Shown here one piece after another: positions 7,659-15,388 of a stretch of 18,323 nt of DNA. Both the position numbers and the translations under genes were made by a program. The notes beneath the pieces are model-generated. The model did not search any database. It was not told where the DNA came from and saw only the letters and a program-made list of their open reading frames with translations. Position 1 is the stretch's first letter, and every line of letters begins with the position of its first letter. The stretch lies in NCBI GenBank assembly GCA_964612675.1, contig CAZTDD010000134.1, positions 1-18,323 of the forward strand, in the 5' to 3' direction. The DNA is from CAZTDD01 sp964612675. GTDB taxonomy: Bacteria; Hinthialibacterota; Hinthialibacteria; Hinthialibacterales; JAKPRU01.

Positions 7659-7687
7659 ACTATACGTTCATCGTCGGAACGCGTCAA
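7659..7687 (-). promoter_or_regulatory. Sigma70-like promoter for the ParA operon
   Basis: On the minus strand TTGACG (7682-7687) and TATAGT (7659-7664) are separated by exactly 17 nt, each 5 of 6 to consensus. Transcription would start near 7652, leaving a leader of about 170 nt before the ParA ATG at 7481. That leader is long enough for an operator or partition site, but I saw no tandem iterons in it; a short palindrome, GAGCC/GGCTC, lies at about 7524-7538. Confidence 0.6.
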
Positions 7688-7735
7688 TAACCAGACAATC
7701 TGACCTTTTCAGCGACGACGCCAATCCGGCCAAGC

Positions 7736-8992
7736 CTACACTCGCAGCATATCCACCGCCTCGTATCTGTCGCCAAGGATGGTTCGGCTGTCGAAGCCGA
7801 GCCAACAGTCCAGCGCCGTTGCGAAGACCTGGCGGAAATCGGTGTGGAACTTGAGCGCGCCTCCGTCGTCGGGATCGCTCAGGCTGGGATGCGGCCCGAT
7901 CAACCCGCCGGCAAGCTGTCCCCCAACGAGAAACATCGGCGCCGCCGCTCCGTGACCTGTCCCGCGTCTTCCATTTTCTTTCACGGTGCGGCCGAATTCG
8001 GAGAATGTCATCAGTAGGACACGACCCAAAAGTCTGTCTCTTTGAAGATCCTCCACAAATGCGGCCACCGAGTCCGACAGCTGGCGCAGTAATGCGCCGT
8101 GATTTCCCCGCTGATTGGCATGATTATCGAAACCGCCGAACCCCGCGCCGCCCAACTCTGTGTGCAGAATCCGGATGCCGACATCGGCACGAATCAGCTG
8201 CGCGATCGTTTTGAGTCTTTCCGCGAGCTGATACGGAGGATACTCAACAGAAGTCGCATTAGATTGGAGTACAGCCTCGATTCGTTTGTTGTACTTGTGA
8301 GCATCTAAGGTACGCTTCTTCAGGAAATCCACGAGTGGATTATCCATGCGTGCCCGCGGAAGACGGGCGAGCTCGGTCATGTTTTCTCGACAAGGCTGCT
8401 CTCCGCCGGAATCGGATAAGGTGCGCAGGGCACAATCCTCTAAGCGATCCACTGACGGAATGATCGCGGTCTCTGCATTGAGGCTGAAAGGTTGTGCGAT
8501 TTCGCTGACGAAAACGACCGGCACATCGAGCCCGCATTGATTACACCCATAATCTGCCGCCCGGCCGACCCAGCCGGTTTGGCATTGCAAACGATCCGGC
8601 CGCGCAGTATGCCAGGCACGCATCGCATCGGCATGGTCTTTATATGAATTGGGATAGCCTACACCTTGAACAACGCTCAAGTATCCCTCTTTGTAGAGTT
8701 CTGCGAACGTCTCCATTTCGGGATGGAAGCCCAGCCCGGAATCGATCTTGTGAACCTCGTCGGCGGTAAAGCGAAGCGTGGGCCGGTTTTTCGCATACTC
8801 ATCGTCTTCGTATGGAATGACTGTATTCAACCCGTCGTTTCCACCCGCCAGCTGAATCACCACGAGGACGGTATCGCCGGAGCCGGACCGCGATCCTGCT
8901 GCGAAAGCGCCCGGGTTTGCTGTGGGAGACAACGACAACAGTGCCGACGCCCCAAGAGAGGTTTTTAGAAAACCGCGTCGTGTAAGAACCAT
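7736..8992 (-). CDS. DUF1501 family secreted protein (Tat substrate)
   Basis: 418 aa from the ATG at 8992, which has GGAGG at 8998-9002; the longer open frame to 9331 runs back into the DUF1800 gene and is not used. The N-terminus holds a twin-arginine signal, TRRGFLK (residues 4-10), followed by an Ala/Ser/Leu-rich core, so the protein is exported folded. DUF1501 hallmarks: VIQLAGGNDGLNTVIPYED (residues 45-63), SEFGRTVKENG (331-341) and GTGHGAAAPMFLVGG (344-358). The fold is related to alkaline phosphatase/sulfatases, but function is unproven. It follows DUF1800 by 19 nt; these two families are nearly always neighbours and presumably form one envelope complex. The C-terminus is intact at the TAG at 7736-7738. 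Confidence 0.92.
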   Translation of the reverse strand: MVLTRRGFLKTSLGASALLSLSPTANPGAFAAGSRSGSGDTVLVVIQLAGGNDGLNTVIPYEDDEYAKNRPTLRFTADEVHKIDSGLGFHPEMETFAELYKEGYLSVVQGVGYPNSYKDHADAMRAWHTARPDRLQCQTGWVGRAADYGCNQCGLDVPVVFVSEIAQPFSLNAETAIIPSVDRLEDCALRTLSDSGGEQPCRENMTELARLPRARMDNPLVDFLKKRTLDAHKYNKRIEAVLQSNATSVEYPPYQLAERLKTIAQLIRADVGIRILHTELGGAGFGGFDNHANQRGNHGALLRQLSDSVAAFVEDLQRDRLLGRVLLMTFSEFGRTVKENGRRGTGHGAAAPMFLVGGQLAGGLIGPHPSLSDPDDGGALKFHTDFRQVFATALDCWLGFDSRTILGDRYEAVDMLRV

Positions 8993-9011
8993 GATCTCCT
9001 CCGGATCGTGT

Positions 9012-10430
9012 CTATGCCAGTTGGAATTCTGGAAGAGTGACAACCAGATGCGTGAACTGACGGAGTTGCTGCGACGGATCGTCGGCAGCGCTTCGTTCGG
9101 TATCGGACAGCGCTTCGCGAACACGCGAGTCAACGTCTCCCTGAAGAAGCAAATCAAGTAGGAAAGATCGGCCCGCCTCGATGCTCGATGCGCCGTGATT
9201 CGTCGCGACCGCCCAGGGGTCGATCTTGTCGCCATACGGTTCAGTGCCGGAAAGAAGGGCGTGCGCCAGATTGCTTCGGCCAACCATAGTCGTACTATTG
9301 ATCCAATGATGTCCGCCCTTCCAGCCTTCAACGGTCGGTGGGGTATACAGATTCTGACCCAATGCGGCCAAGTCCCTGCCCAACTCCGTGGTGGATACCG
9401 TCGCCTCGAATGCGCGAACGATCCCCAAGGCGTACTCGATAGGATTCTTGACTCGCATGCGATACGCTATCGGTGAAAAGAACAAATTCGAGCGGAGCAT
9501 TGTGCCGACCAGCTTCGCGACGTCATAGTCCTTCGCAAAGGACTCGGCCAACGGTGCGATAAGATCGGCAGATGGTTCTTCGGTCTCCGAAATCAGCCAC
9601 CTGTATAGCTTTCTGACAACCAGCCGGGACGCCGCGGGTTGGGTCAAGACAATCCGGACCACGTCCTTTCCATCGAAATCGCCCTCCTGCCCAAGAATCG
9701 TTTTCGCGCCGCTATCGTGCTCGCGCTCGATATAGCGGAACCGGGTCCCGAATACAAACCAACCTGTGAATGCCCGGGCGGTTTCACGCACGTCGCTTTC
9801 GGCGAATTCCCCCGCTCCGAGGCCGAAATTCTGGAGGAATTCCCGCGCATAGTCCTCGTTCGGGCGGACCTTGCGATGCTCGGTGGAGTCGAGCGCGATA
9901 AGGACGGCTGGGTCGCTCGACACGCCCTCCAATAAAGGTTCGAAAGAGCCGAGTGCGTGACGGCGCAGTAACTTCAGATGCTGATGCATCAGGAATGCGT
10001 TCTTGACACGGATGTTGCTCATCCCGAAATGGTGATGCCAGAAAAGCGTCATTTTTTCGAGCAACGGATGAGGTGTCTCGATCATCCGGCGCAGCCACCA
10101 CGCGCACAGTGTGTCGGTTGAATCCGAGTCGGTCGCCGACGCGGCATAGCTGTCGTAGGTCTCGTTGAATGCCGTCACATCGCTGTCAGGTTGCAGAAGC
10201 CGATCAATCGAGCGTTGCGGTCCTTCCTTCACCGCCTGTTGAAGCTCCTTCCAGCCGGCTCCGAACGCCGCTCGGCGATAGAGATGCCCCGCCCAGCGAA
10301 GATCCCAGGGGCGGTCATTTGTCGGTTCATACTGTGCCCACGCCCAATCGGGTTTAATCGAACCGTCGGGCAGAGCCGGCGACGATTCCTCTCGTGCGGG
10401 TCTATTTGGCATTCGATCTCTGTCGGACAT
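9012..10430 (-). CDS. DUF1800 family protein
   Basis: 472 aa. Family signature blocks are clear: the early LRWAGHLYRRAAFGAG (residues 44-59), WHHHFG (131-136), NEDYAREFLQNFGLG (191-205) and ESDVRETARAFTGW (211-224), and the closing LPEFQLA typical of the C-terminus. The role is unknown; the family co-occurs with DUF1501, which follows 19 nt downstream. No signal peptide is visible, unlike its Tat-exported partner; either it travels with the partner, stays cytoplasmic, or the true start lies elsewhere. The start at 10430 has only a weak ribosome site, and an alternative ATG at 10412 is similar. It follows the DUF3352-like gene by 35 nt, so three genes form one operon. Confidence 0.9.
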   Translation of the reverse strand: MSDRDRMPNRPAREESSPALPDGSIKPDWAWAQYEPTNDRPWDLRWAGHLYRRAAFGAGWKELQQAVKEGPQRSIDRLLQPDSDVTAFNETYDSYAASATDSDSTDTLCAWWLRRMIETPHPLLEKMTLFWHHHFGMSNIRVKNAFLMHQHLKLLRRHALGSFEPLLEGVSSDPAVLIALDSTEHRKVRPNEDYAREFLQNFGLGAGEFAESDVRETARAFTGWFVFGTRFRYIEREHDSGAKTILGQEGDFDGKDVVRIVLTQPAASRLVVRKLYRWLISETEEPSADLIAPLAESFAKDYDVAKLVGTMLRSNLFFSPIAYRMRVKNPIEYALGIVRAFEATVSTTELGRDLAALGQNLYTPPTVEGWKGGHHWINSTTMVGRSNLAHALLSGTEPYGDKIDPWAVATNHGASSIEAGRSFLLDLLLQGDVDSRVREALSDTERSAADDPSQQLRQFTHLVVTLPEFQLA

Positions 10431-10465
10431 TTCTCGGCCTTTCTCTCCCGGACACAGGTGTTTCG

Positions 10466-12205
10466 TTATTGAAGGTTCAGATCGAGTACCAGAGTAGCTA
10501 TCGGTTGACCGGAAGTGCCGCCGAGATTCAACCGTGCCTGCCCCAGGAGCTTCAATACAGTGGTCATGAGGTTGATCTCCCCCTCGGCTTGTTCTCGCGA
10601 TTGGCCTTTTTCGAGCATGTTCTGCCGGATCAGATGTTCTTTATTGGCGGTCAAGATCGATGCCAGCTGAAGTCCATCGATTTGTGCTACAGAATGGTAG
10701 CCTGGGGACTTCGTGGAATCCGTTTCTTCCTGCTTGAGAGAGTCGATTAAATCTTTTGCTAATCCGTCAGTCGAACTCAGGATCACATACTCATCCACCC
10801 TGGCAACCGCCGGCCGCAAGTTGTATCGAATCGGTATTTGCTCCTCCTTTTCGGATGGGGCCGCAAAATAGCCGACGGTGAATTTCGTTTCGTTATGGAC
10901 GACGCGATCAATGATCAGTCCCGGCAAACCCTGCTGGCCCCGCGTGAAATTGACCAGCCCAACGGCCTTCTGCCAGGCCTCTTCAAACACCACACCGAAC
11001 TCTTCAGCGTCCCGGACGTGGAACACCATCGCGAATTGCGGGAGTTGCACCGACGGGTCTCCGATCGAAGGATCGTAGGTTTGTTCCGCGACCACAAGCC
11101 GCACATCGGGCTGCATTTCAGCGAACACCTCTTCCGTCAGATCCCGCCCGCTGAAGAAGATGCCCATCATGTTCTCGAAGAAGATCAAGCCGGAGGTCCG
11201 TTCGGGGAACAACTCATCTTTGGCTGTGTAGAATTTGTAGAGATCGCGGTATACGCTCAGACCGGCAATCTGGCGGGGCACAGTGATATTGGCGCCCGGG
11301 CCTTCTTCGGGTTTCGCAGGTACCGCGAACGCTGCCGGTCCGGACGGGTCCGCTGCTTTGGCATCCGATAAGGCTCGCAACGCCAAACTCTTCCCCTCGA
11401 TATCCAGTCCCATCGCCATCCAGTTCGATTCCTGGATGGAATCAGTCAAGCCCGCGAACAGCAAAGCCAGCAGCGGATTCATCGTTCCTGCGAGCGCCTG
11501 TTGGAAGGGTGGATGCTGCTTCAGGGTTTTGAGATGCACAAACGCCGTCGCCGTGGTGTCTGCTCCGGCCGCTTTCCTGGCAGAGACATACTCGGGGACC
11601 GCACTCAGGCTTTCGCCGCTCGGCTCCGCGTGACGATGTAGGGCGGCTTCGATTGTCTCCCGGCGGTTGGACAGAATGAACCGGTTATCGACAACGGCGT
11701 GCATCTCGTCGCCGCCAAAGGTCCAGATCTCGGCACCTTCGCATTCAAACGGTCCCAGCTTCTCCGGGTTTGTAGCATCCGCCTTGGCGAAAGTGAGAAT
11801 CGTCTCGTGCAATCGCTGGAGAAGATCGGCGTCCTTGCTGTCGATCATGAGAAGGACCGAATCACTCGGGAGTATGGCAAATGTGACACCCTCGCCGATC
11901 AGTTTGCGGATTGCGGCCTTCCATTCCGTGCCGAGTGTCGCCTCGAGATAGGCAATCACACCCTGGAATTCTTTGAATCCGGGATCGGATGCTATTTTCT
12001 GATAGGCGGGCAGGGCGGTGATTGTCTCAATGAACTCCGGATCGAGAACCAGGTTCAGCAGGGACTCGGGGTGGTCCAGCTGGAATGTCGCGATTGTACT
12101 CTCTGGCAGCCAGTTCGCAGCGGGTGTCGATTCCGTTACGCCATCAAGCGGCTGTGCCACTAGAAACCATGTGAAGATGAGTCCCGTAAGTATCCTGTTC
12201 GTCAT
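10466..12205 (-). CDS. Large secreted DUF3352-like protein
   Basis: 579 aa from the ATG at 12205, chosen for GGAGG with a 6-nt spacer and because it gives a clean signal peptide: MTNR, a hydrophobic core (residues 5-18), probable cleavage near residues 22-25. The mature part opens WLPESTIATFQLDHPESLL and shows the alternating helices and strands of the DUF3352-type proteins found in planctomycetes and relatives: two or more repeated alpha/beta units, each ending in a segment such as VDNRFILSNRRETI or VDEYVILSSTDGLAK. That internal duplication (about residues 145-190 against about 465-500) is visible by eye. The family assignment is from memory and moderately sure; no function is known. It is the first gene of the operon with DUF1800 and DUF1501. 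A palindrome lies 24 nt before its ATG. Confidence 0.6.
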   Translation of the reverse strand: MTNRILTGLIFTWFLVAQPLDGVTESTPAANWLPESTIATFQLDHPESLLNLVLDPEFIETITALPAYQKIASDPGFKEFQGVIAYLEATLGTEWKAAIRKLIGEGVTFAILPSDSVLLMIDSKDADLLQRLHETILTFAKADATNPEKLGPFECEGAEIWTFGGDEMHAVVDNRFILSNRRETIEAALHRHAEPSGESLSAVPEYVSARKAAGADTTATAFVHLKTLKQHPPFQQALAGTMNPLLALLFAGLTDSIQESNWMAMGLDIEGKSLALRALSDAKAADPSGPAAFAVPAKPEEGPGANITVPRQIAGLSVYRDLYKFYTAKDELFPERTSGLIFFENMMGIFFSGRDLTEEVFAEMQPDVRLVVAEQTYDPSIGDPSVQLPQFAMVFHVRDAEEFGVVFEEAWQKAVGLVNFTRGQQGLPGLIIDRVVHNETKFTVGYFAAPSEKEEQIPIRYNLRPAVARVDEYVILSSTDGLAKDLIDSLKQEETDSTKSPGYHSVAQIDGLQLASILTANKEHLIRQNMLEKGQSREQAEGEINLMTTVLKLLGQARLNLGGTSGQPIATLVLDLNLQ

Positions 12206-12229
12206 GCTTTTCCTCCATTTACTGTCGTG

Positions 12230-12241
12230 GCAATCGATTGC
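12230..12241. promoter_or_regulatory. Perfect palindrome, candidate operator
   Basis: GCAATCGATTGC is a perfect 12-bp palindrome, between the candidate start of transcription (about 12256) and the ATG of the DUF3352-like gene. The central CG and AATCGATT core resemble operators of LacI-family repressors. No such regulator gene lies in the window. Confidence 0.4.
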
Positions 12242-12262
12242 TGGGCACATACCTACCCGCCT

Positions 12263-12292
12263 GTTATACGCAGCAAAGACGGAGAATGTTCA
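12263..12292 (-). promoter_or_regulatory. Candidate promoter of the DUF3352-like/DUF1800/DUF1501 operon
   Basis: Minus strand: TGAACA (12287-12292), an 18-nt spacer, and TATAAC (12263-12268, 5 of 6 to consensus). The -35 box is only 4 of 6, so this is a fair but not strong candidate. Confidence 0.4.
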
Positions 12293-12432
12293 AACAGTAA
12301 AAGAGATTTCTTTTCGGGTTTTGGATTGGATAAAGGATAATCGGGAGGCTGGAGACCGGATTTCGCTTTTCAACCTCGGAATGCCACGGAGGCAATCCAA
12401 AATGCGTTTGGCAGATGATGGGACCATTCTCC

Positions 12433-12453
12433 ACAGGCCTCAATCTGGCCTGT
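12433..12453. promoter_or_regulatory. Hairpin just upstream of the heparinase promoter
   Basis: ACAGGCC (12433-12439) and GGCCTGT (12447-12453) form a perfect 7-bp stem with loop TCAATCT. It ends 10 nt before the -35 box. It could be a two-half-site operator for an activator or repressor; the following TTCT is too short for a good terminator. Confidence 0.35.
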
Positions 12454-12463
12454 TTCTACATAA

Positions 12464-12492
12464 TTGACACGGCATAAGACAGTCAGTATCTT
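12464..12492 (+). promoter_or_regulatory. Sigma70-like promoter of the heparinase-like gene
   Basis: TTGACA (12464-12469, perfect -35), a 17-nt spacer and TATCTT (12487-12492, 4 of 6). Transcription would start near 12499, leaving a short leader that includes GGAGG before the ATG at 12522. Confidence 0.6.
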
Positions 12493-12521
12493 GCCGATAG
12501 AGAGATCTCACGGAGGCTGAT

Positions 12522-14789
12522 ATGTTCTTGACAACCGGACGAAATATGAATCGGATTACTATCTCCTCATTCCTTATTGCGTTGCTTTTCTGTTCCCAGC
12601 TCGCTCATGCCAACACATTCGGGACAACAGACGATTCGTGGATTCAGAACGTACGAACCGATCATCCGCGACTCTTCTTCAACGAGGACACGTGGCCTGA
12701 GATACGGGAACGGGCATTGACCCAGGAGAAGGATTGGTATGACGATCTCAAAAAGCGAGTGGATCGCTATCCCGACAATCCGTCCATGGAGCCTGAGCGA
12801 GAGGATTATGCGTACCGACAAAAACCGGACGGCGAATACGAGAGGATTTGTTTGCCTCGACCGACCGAATGGGGAACACAGGCCGCCGAAACAGCCTTTG
12901 TCTACCTCATGACCAAAGAGAAAGAATATCTCGATAAGGCGAAAAAGATGCTCCTCGTCAGTGTTGCCGCCTATAACGAATGTTACGAAAAGGGGATGAA
13001 CGTCAATTGGTATTCCACAAGCCGTGTCAATGCGCTGGCGGCCTATGATTGGCTATACAACGATCTGACTCCTGATGAACGAAGACAGATCCTGGTGCCG
13101 TTTTTAAAACATGTCGATAACGTCCAGCCCGGACGAGGGAAAAAGAGAATCCATCGACTCAACGGAAGTAATCACACCACCGGATTTTACGGAGTCACGA
13201 ATCTTGTCTGCTTCGCCGGTCTCGCGGCATACGACGACGGGATCGATGATGAGACGGCGCTTCGTTTTTTGAAACGGGGATATCAGTATAATTTGGATTT
13301 ATTCGAGTACAGGAGAAAATGCGCCGGCGATGACGGCGGGCTCGCATCGGCAACCATCGGCTACGCGATGGGAGCGTATCCGTGGTCGCAGTTCAATTTC
13401 CTTCACACCTGGAAATCCGCAACCGGCGAGGATATCGCGCCGGATTGGCCGCATCTGGCCTATTTTCCGGTTTGGATTATGTGGAATTGGATACCGGGCG
13501 ATCCTCCGCGAGAATTCGGCACCGGCGATACTTATCACTACACCAACGAACTGCGGGTTCATCATCTCTATGGGCATATGTCGCAAATCATGCATTTCTA
13601 CGGCGAGTCGCATCCCGAATGCGCCTCATTGGCCGCGCATATCCGGGAAATTCTTCCGTCGAATGTTCAACGACACAGGCGCTCGTGGCCGTTTTATCCT
13701 TTTCTGCTGACCGATCAGGAGGACGCGCCTCCTCCGGAAGGCCCGCAGGATTCCGATCTTCACGCTCGTCATTTTGAAACATTGGGGCAAGTGTTTATGC
13801 GTTCCGGTGCGGACACCGATGATACGTATTGTTTGTATACGATTGGTTCGGAAGTGCCCAGTCATAAACAGCATGATGAAAATAATTTTGTTATTTACAA
13901 AAAGGGATATCTTGCTCTCGACTCGGGCACGCGCGGCAGGGAGACCGGATATCAACTCCGGCATTATTATTCACAAACCGTGGCCCATAATTGCATGTTG
14001 ATCGATATGCCGGGCGAACCGTTTCCGGGGTACTGGGGGATGGCATACGACGGCAAGGAAGGTCAAATCAGCTGCGGGGGTACCTATAGAACAACGGGCG
14101 GCGAATGCGTCGCGTTCGAGACCAACCCGCATTATACCTATGTGGCGGGCGATGCGACGGCATGTTATCGACCGGAAAAATGTGAATTGGCCCTCCGCCA
14201 GTTTGTCTTTATTATTCCCGATATGTTTGTAATTTGCGACCGTGTTACGTCAACAAATCCCGAATACAAAAAGACATGGTTGCTGCATACGCAAAATGAG
14301 CCCGTTGTGAAAAAGAGCTCTTTTTATGCCGATGAAGGAGAGGGACGCCTCCTCTGTAAAACGATTTATCCGACGGACGCGGTTTTGACGAAGATCGGCG
14401 GTCCGGGACAGGAGTTTTTTGCGTGTGGAAGAAATTGGGATGTTGTTCCCGAGGTGAAAGAACGATGGGGAGATGAGGCTCTTTGGGGACACTGGCGGAT
14501 GGAGGTCTCTCCCGGGAAGGCACGGAAAGACGATGTGTTTCTTCATGTAATCCGTGCTGTCGATAAGACCGCAGGAGAACCGCCGGTCGATCTTCCGCCG
14601 ACTGAGCTGATCGAAAAGGATGATTCGTTGGGTGTTCGCTTTACCGTCGAGGGGAAGACGGTCACTGTTACCTTCGCAACGGAAGGCGAAGCGGCTGGAG
14701 ATATTCAAATTAGGTCCAATAACAAAACTCTCGTAGATACAAATCTGACAGGGGAGGTCGAGCCTCAATCGGGTTTGTCGGGGATGTAG
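12522..14789 (+). CDS. Secreted heparinase II/III-like polysaccharide lyase
   Basis: 755 aa. The ATG at 12522 has GGAGG five bases upstream. The signal peptide has Arg7 and Arg11, a hydrophobic core at 12-24 and probable cleavage after AHA (28-30). The mature enzyme begins with DHPRLFF (47-53), typical of heparinase II-type lyases, followed by the alpha/alpha toroid domain (to about residue 380) with NGSNHTTGFYG (214-224). The C-terminal beta-sandwich has SHKQHDENNFVIY (447-459), LALDSG (464-469) and HYYSQTVAHNCMLI (481-494). By analogy with Pedobacter heparinase II, a His near 448-451, Asp467 and His489 would bind the structural zinc. It should cleave uronic-acid polysaccharides (heparan-like, alginate or other) by beta-elimination in the periplasm. 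It is alone, with no sulfatase or transporter nearby, so the substrate is open. Confidence 0.85.
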   Translation: MFLTTGRNMNRITISSFLIALLFCSQLAHANTFGTTDDSWIQNVRTDHPRLFFNEDTWPEIRERALTQEKDWYDDLKKRVDRYPDNPSMEPEREDYAYRQKPDGEYERICLPRPTEWGTQAAETAFVYLMTKEKEYLDKAKKMLLVSVAAYNECYEKGMNVNWYSTSRVNALAAYDWLYNDLTPDERRQILVPFLKHVDNVQPGRGKKRIHRLNGSNHTTGFYGVTNLVCFAGLAAYDDGIDDETALRFLKRGYQYNLDLFEYRRKCAGDDGGLASATIGYAMGAYPWSQFNFLHTWKSATGEDIAPDWPHLAYFPVWIMWNWIPGDPPREFGTGDTYHYTNELRVHHLYGHMSQIMHFYGESHPECASLAAHIREILPSNVQRHRRSWPFYPFLLTDQEDAPPPEGPQDSDLHARHFETLGQVFMRSGADTDDTYCLYTIGSEVPSHKQHDENNFVIYKKGYLALDSGTRGRETGYQLRHYYSQTVAHNCMLIDMPGEPFPGYWGMAYDGKEGQISCGGTYRTTGGECVAFETNPHYTYVAGDATACYRPEKCELALRQFVFIIPDMFVICDRVTSTNPEYKKTWLLHTQNEPVVKKSSFYADEGEGRLLCKTIYPTDAVLTKIGGPGQEFFACGRNWDVVPEVKERWGDEALWGHWRMEVSPGKARKDDVFLHVIRAVDKTAGEPPVDLPPTELIEKDDSLGVRFTVEGKTVTVTFATEGEAAGDIQIRSNNKTLVDTNLTGEVEPQSGLSGM

Positions 14790-14856
14790 AAGAGTCAATC
14801 CTTCTTCACCGCAGCGAGTTTGCATAGAGAGAAAAGACAGCGGAGGTTTAGGAATC

Positions 14857-15318
14857 ATGATCATCACCTTGACAATAGAGTGCGTCTGGGGTCTTTATTT
14901 AAGGGAAGAATGGAAACGGGTGATGGAGGTCGATTCACGATCGTCACTTTGTGATCTCCATCTTGCCATCCAGGATGCCATCAACTTTGACGACGATCAC
15001 CTCTTTGATTTCTATATCGGAAAGAATTGTCGAGACCGGAGGATCGAGTATCATGACCCGCTCGACATAGGAAACCCATTCGAGCCTATCGATATTTTCA
15101 ATGAGACTTTTCTCGACCAAGTGTATCCTCTACCAAAGGGACTAAAGCTCTATTATCTATTCGATTACGGTGACAATTGGATTTTTGAGATCAAGAAAAC
15201 TCGTAAAAAACCAAGGGATCCCGAACCCGGAGTCGAGTACCCGAGAATCATAGAGAAAATAGGTGAGAATCCTGTACAATATCCCAGGTATGATGAGGAA
15301 GAAGAGTATGAAGACTAG
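14857..15318 (+). CDS. Plasmid pRiA4b ORF-3-like family protein
   Basis: 153 aa. Family features: an N-terminal beta strand (IITLTIECVWG), a conserved-looking DLHLAIQDA (residues 33-41), FDDDHLFDFYIG (44-55) and the FDYGDNWIFEI block (102-112), the most diagnostic part. The start is supported by GGAGG at 14842-14846, ten bases upstream. The family is widespread on plasmids and in accessory regions of chromosomes; function is unknown. The C-terminus is strongly acidic (EEEEYED). It lies 67 nt after the heparinase-like gene and 70 nt before the kinase-like gene, all on the plus strand, but the small, AT-richer gene is unlike the lyase, so it is probably an accessory insertion rather than part of polysaccharide use. 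Confidence 0.8.
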   Translation: MIITLTIECVWGLYLREEWKRVMEVDSRSSLCDLHLAIQDAINFDDDHLFDFYIGKNCRDRRIEYHDPLDIGNPFEPIDIFNETFLDQVYPLPKGLKLYYLFDYGDNWIFEIKKTRKKPRDPEPGVEYPRIIEKIGENPVQYPRYDEEEEYED

Positions 15319-15388
15319 GCGAATGATCTGTTCATACTGGGCAGAACACCACGAGTAAAGACGCTTATGTCTTCTGGGATGTTTTATA

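Larger units (their letters stand above)
12206..12521. other. Divergent promoter region between the DUF3352-like and heparinase genes
   Basis: 316 nt without a credible gene. It holds a minus-strand promoter candidate (12263-12292), a 12-bp palindrome (12230-12241), a 7-bp hairpin (12433-12453) and a strong plus-strand promoter (12464-12492). The two transcription units are therefore separately driven. Confidence 0.6.

Noticed and set aside
8993..9331. N-terminal extension of the DUF1501 frame
   Set aside because: It lies inside the DUF1800 gene in another frame, would bury the twin-arginine signal, and a strong ribosome site precedes the internal ATG.
10838..11371. 177-residue plus-strand frame inside the DUF3352-like gene
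   Set aside because: Antisense shadow of a coding region with a signal peptide and operon position; its composition (His/Arg-rich) is typical of shadows.
12433..12460. Rho-independent terminator before the heparinase promoter
   Set aside because: The 7-bp stem is sound but the following T stretch is interrupted (TTCTAC), and no plus-strand gene upstream needs terminating.
12018..12467. 149-residue plus-strand frame across the start of the DUF3352-like gene
   Set aside because: Mostly antisense to that gene and across its promoter region, without a ribosome site.
14250..14867. 205-residue minus-strand frame under the heparinase-like gene
   Set aside because: Antisense to the conserved C-terminal domain, no recognisable feature.
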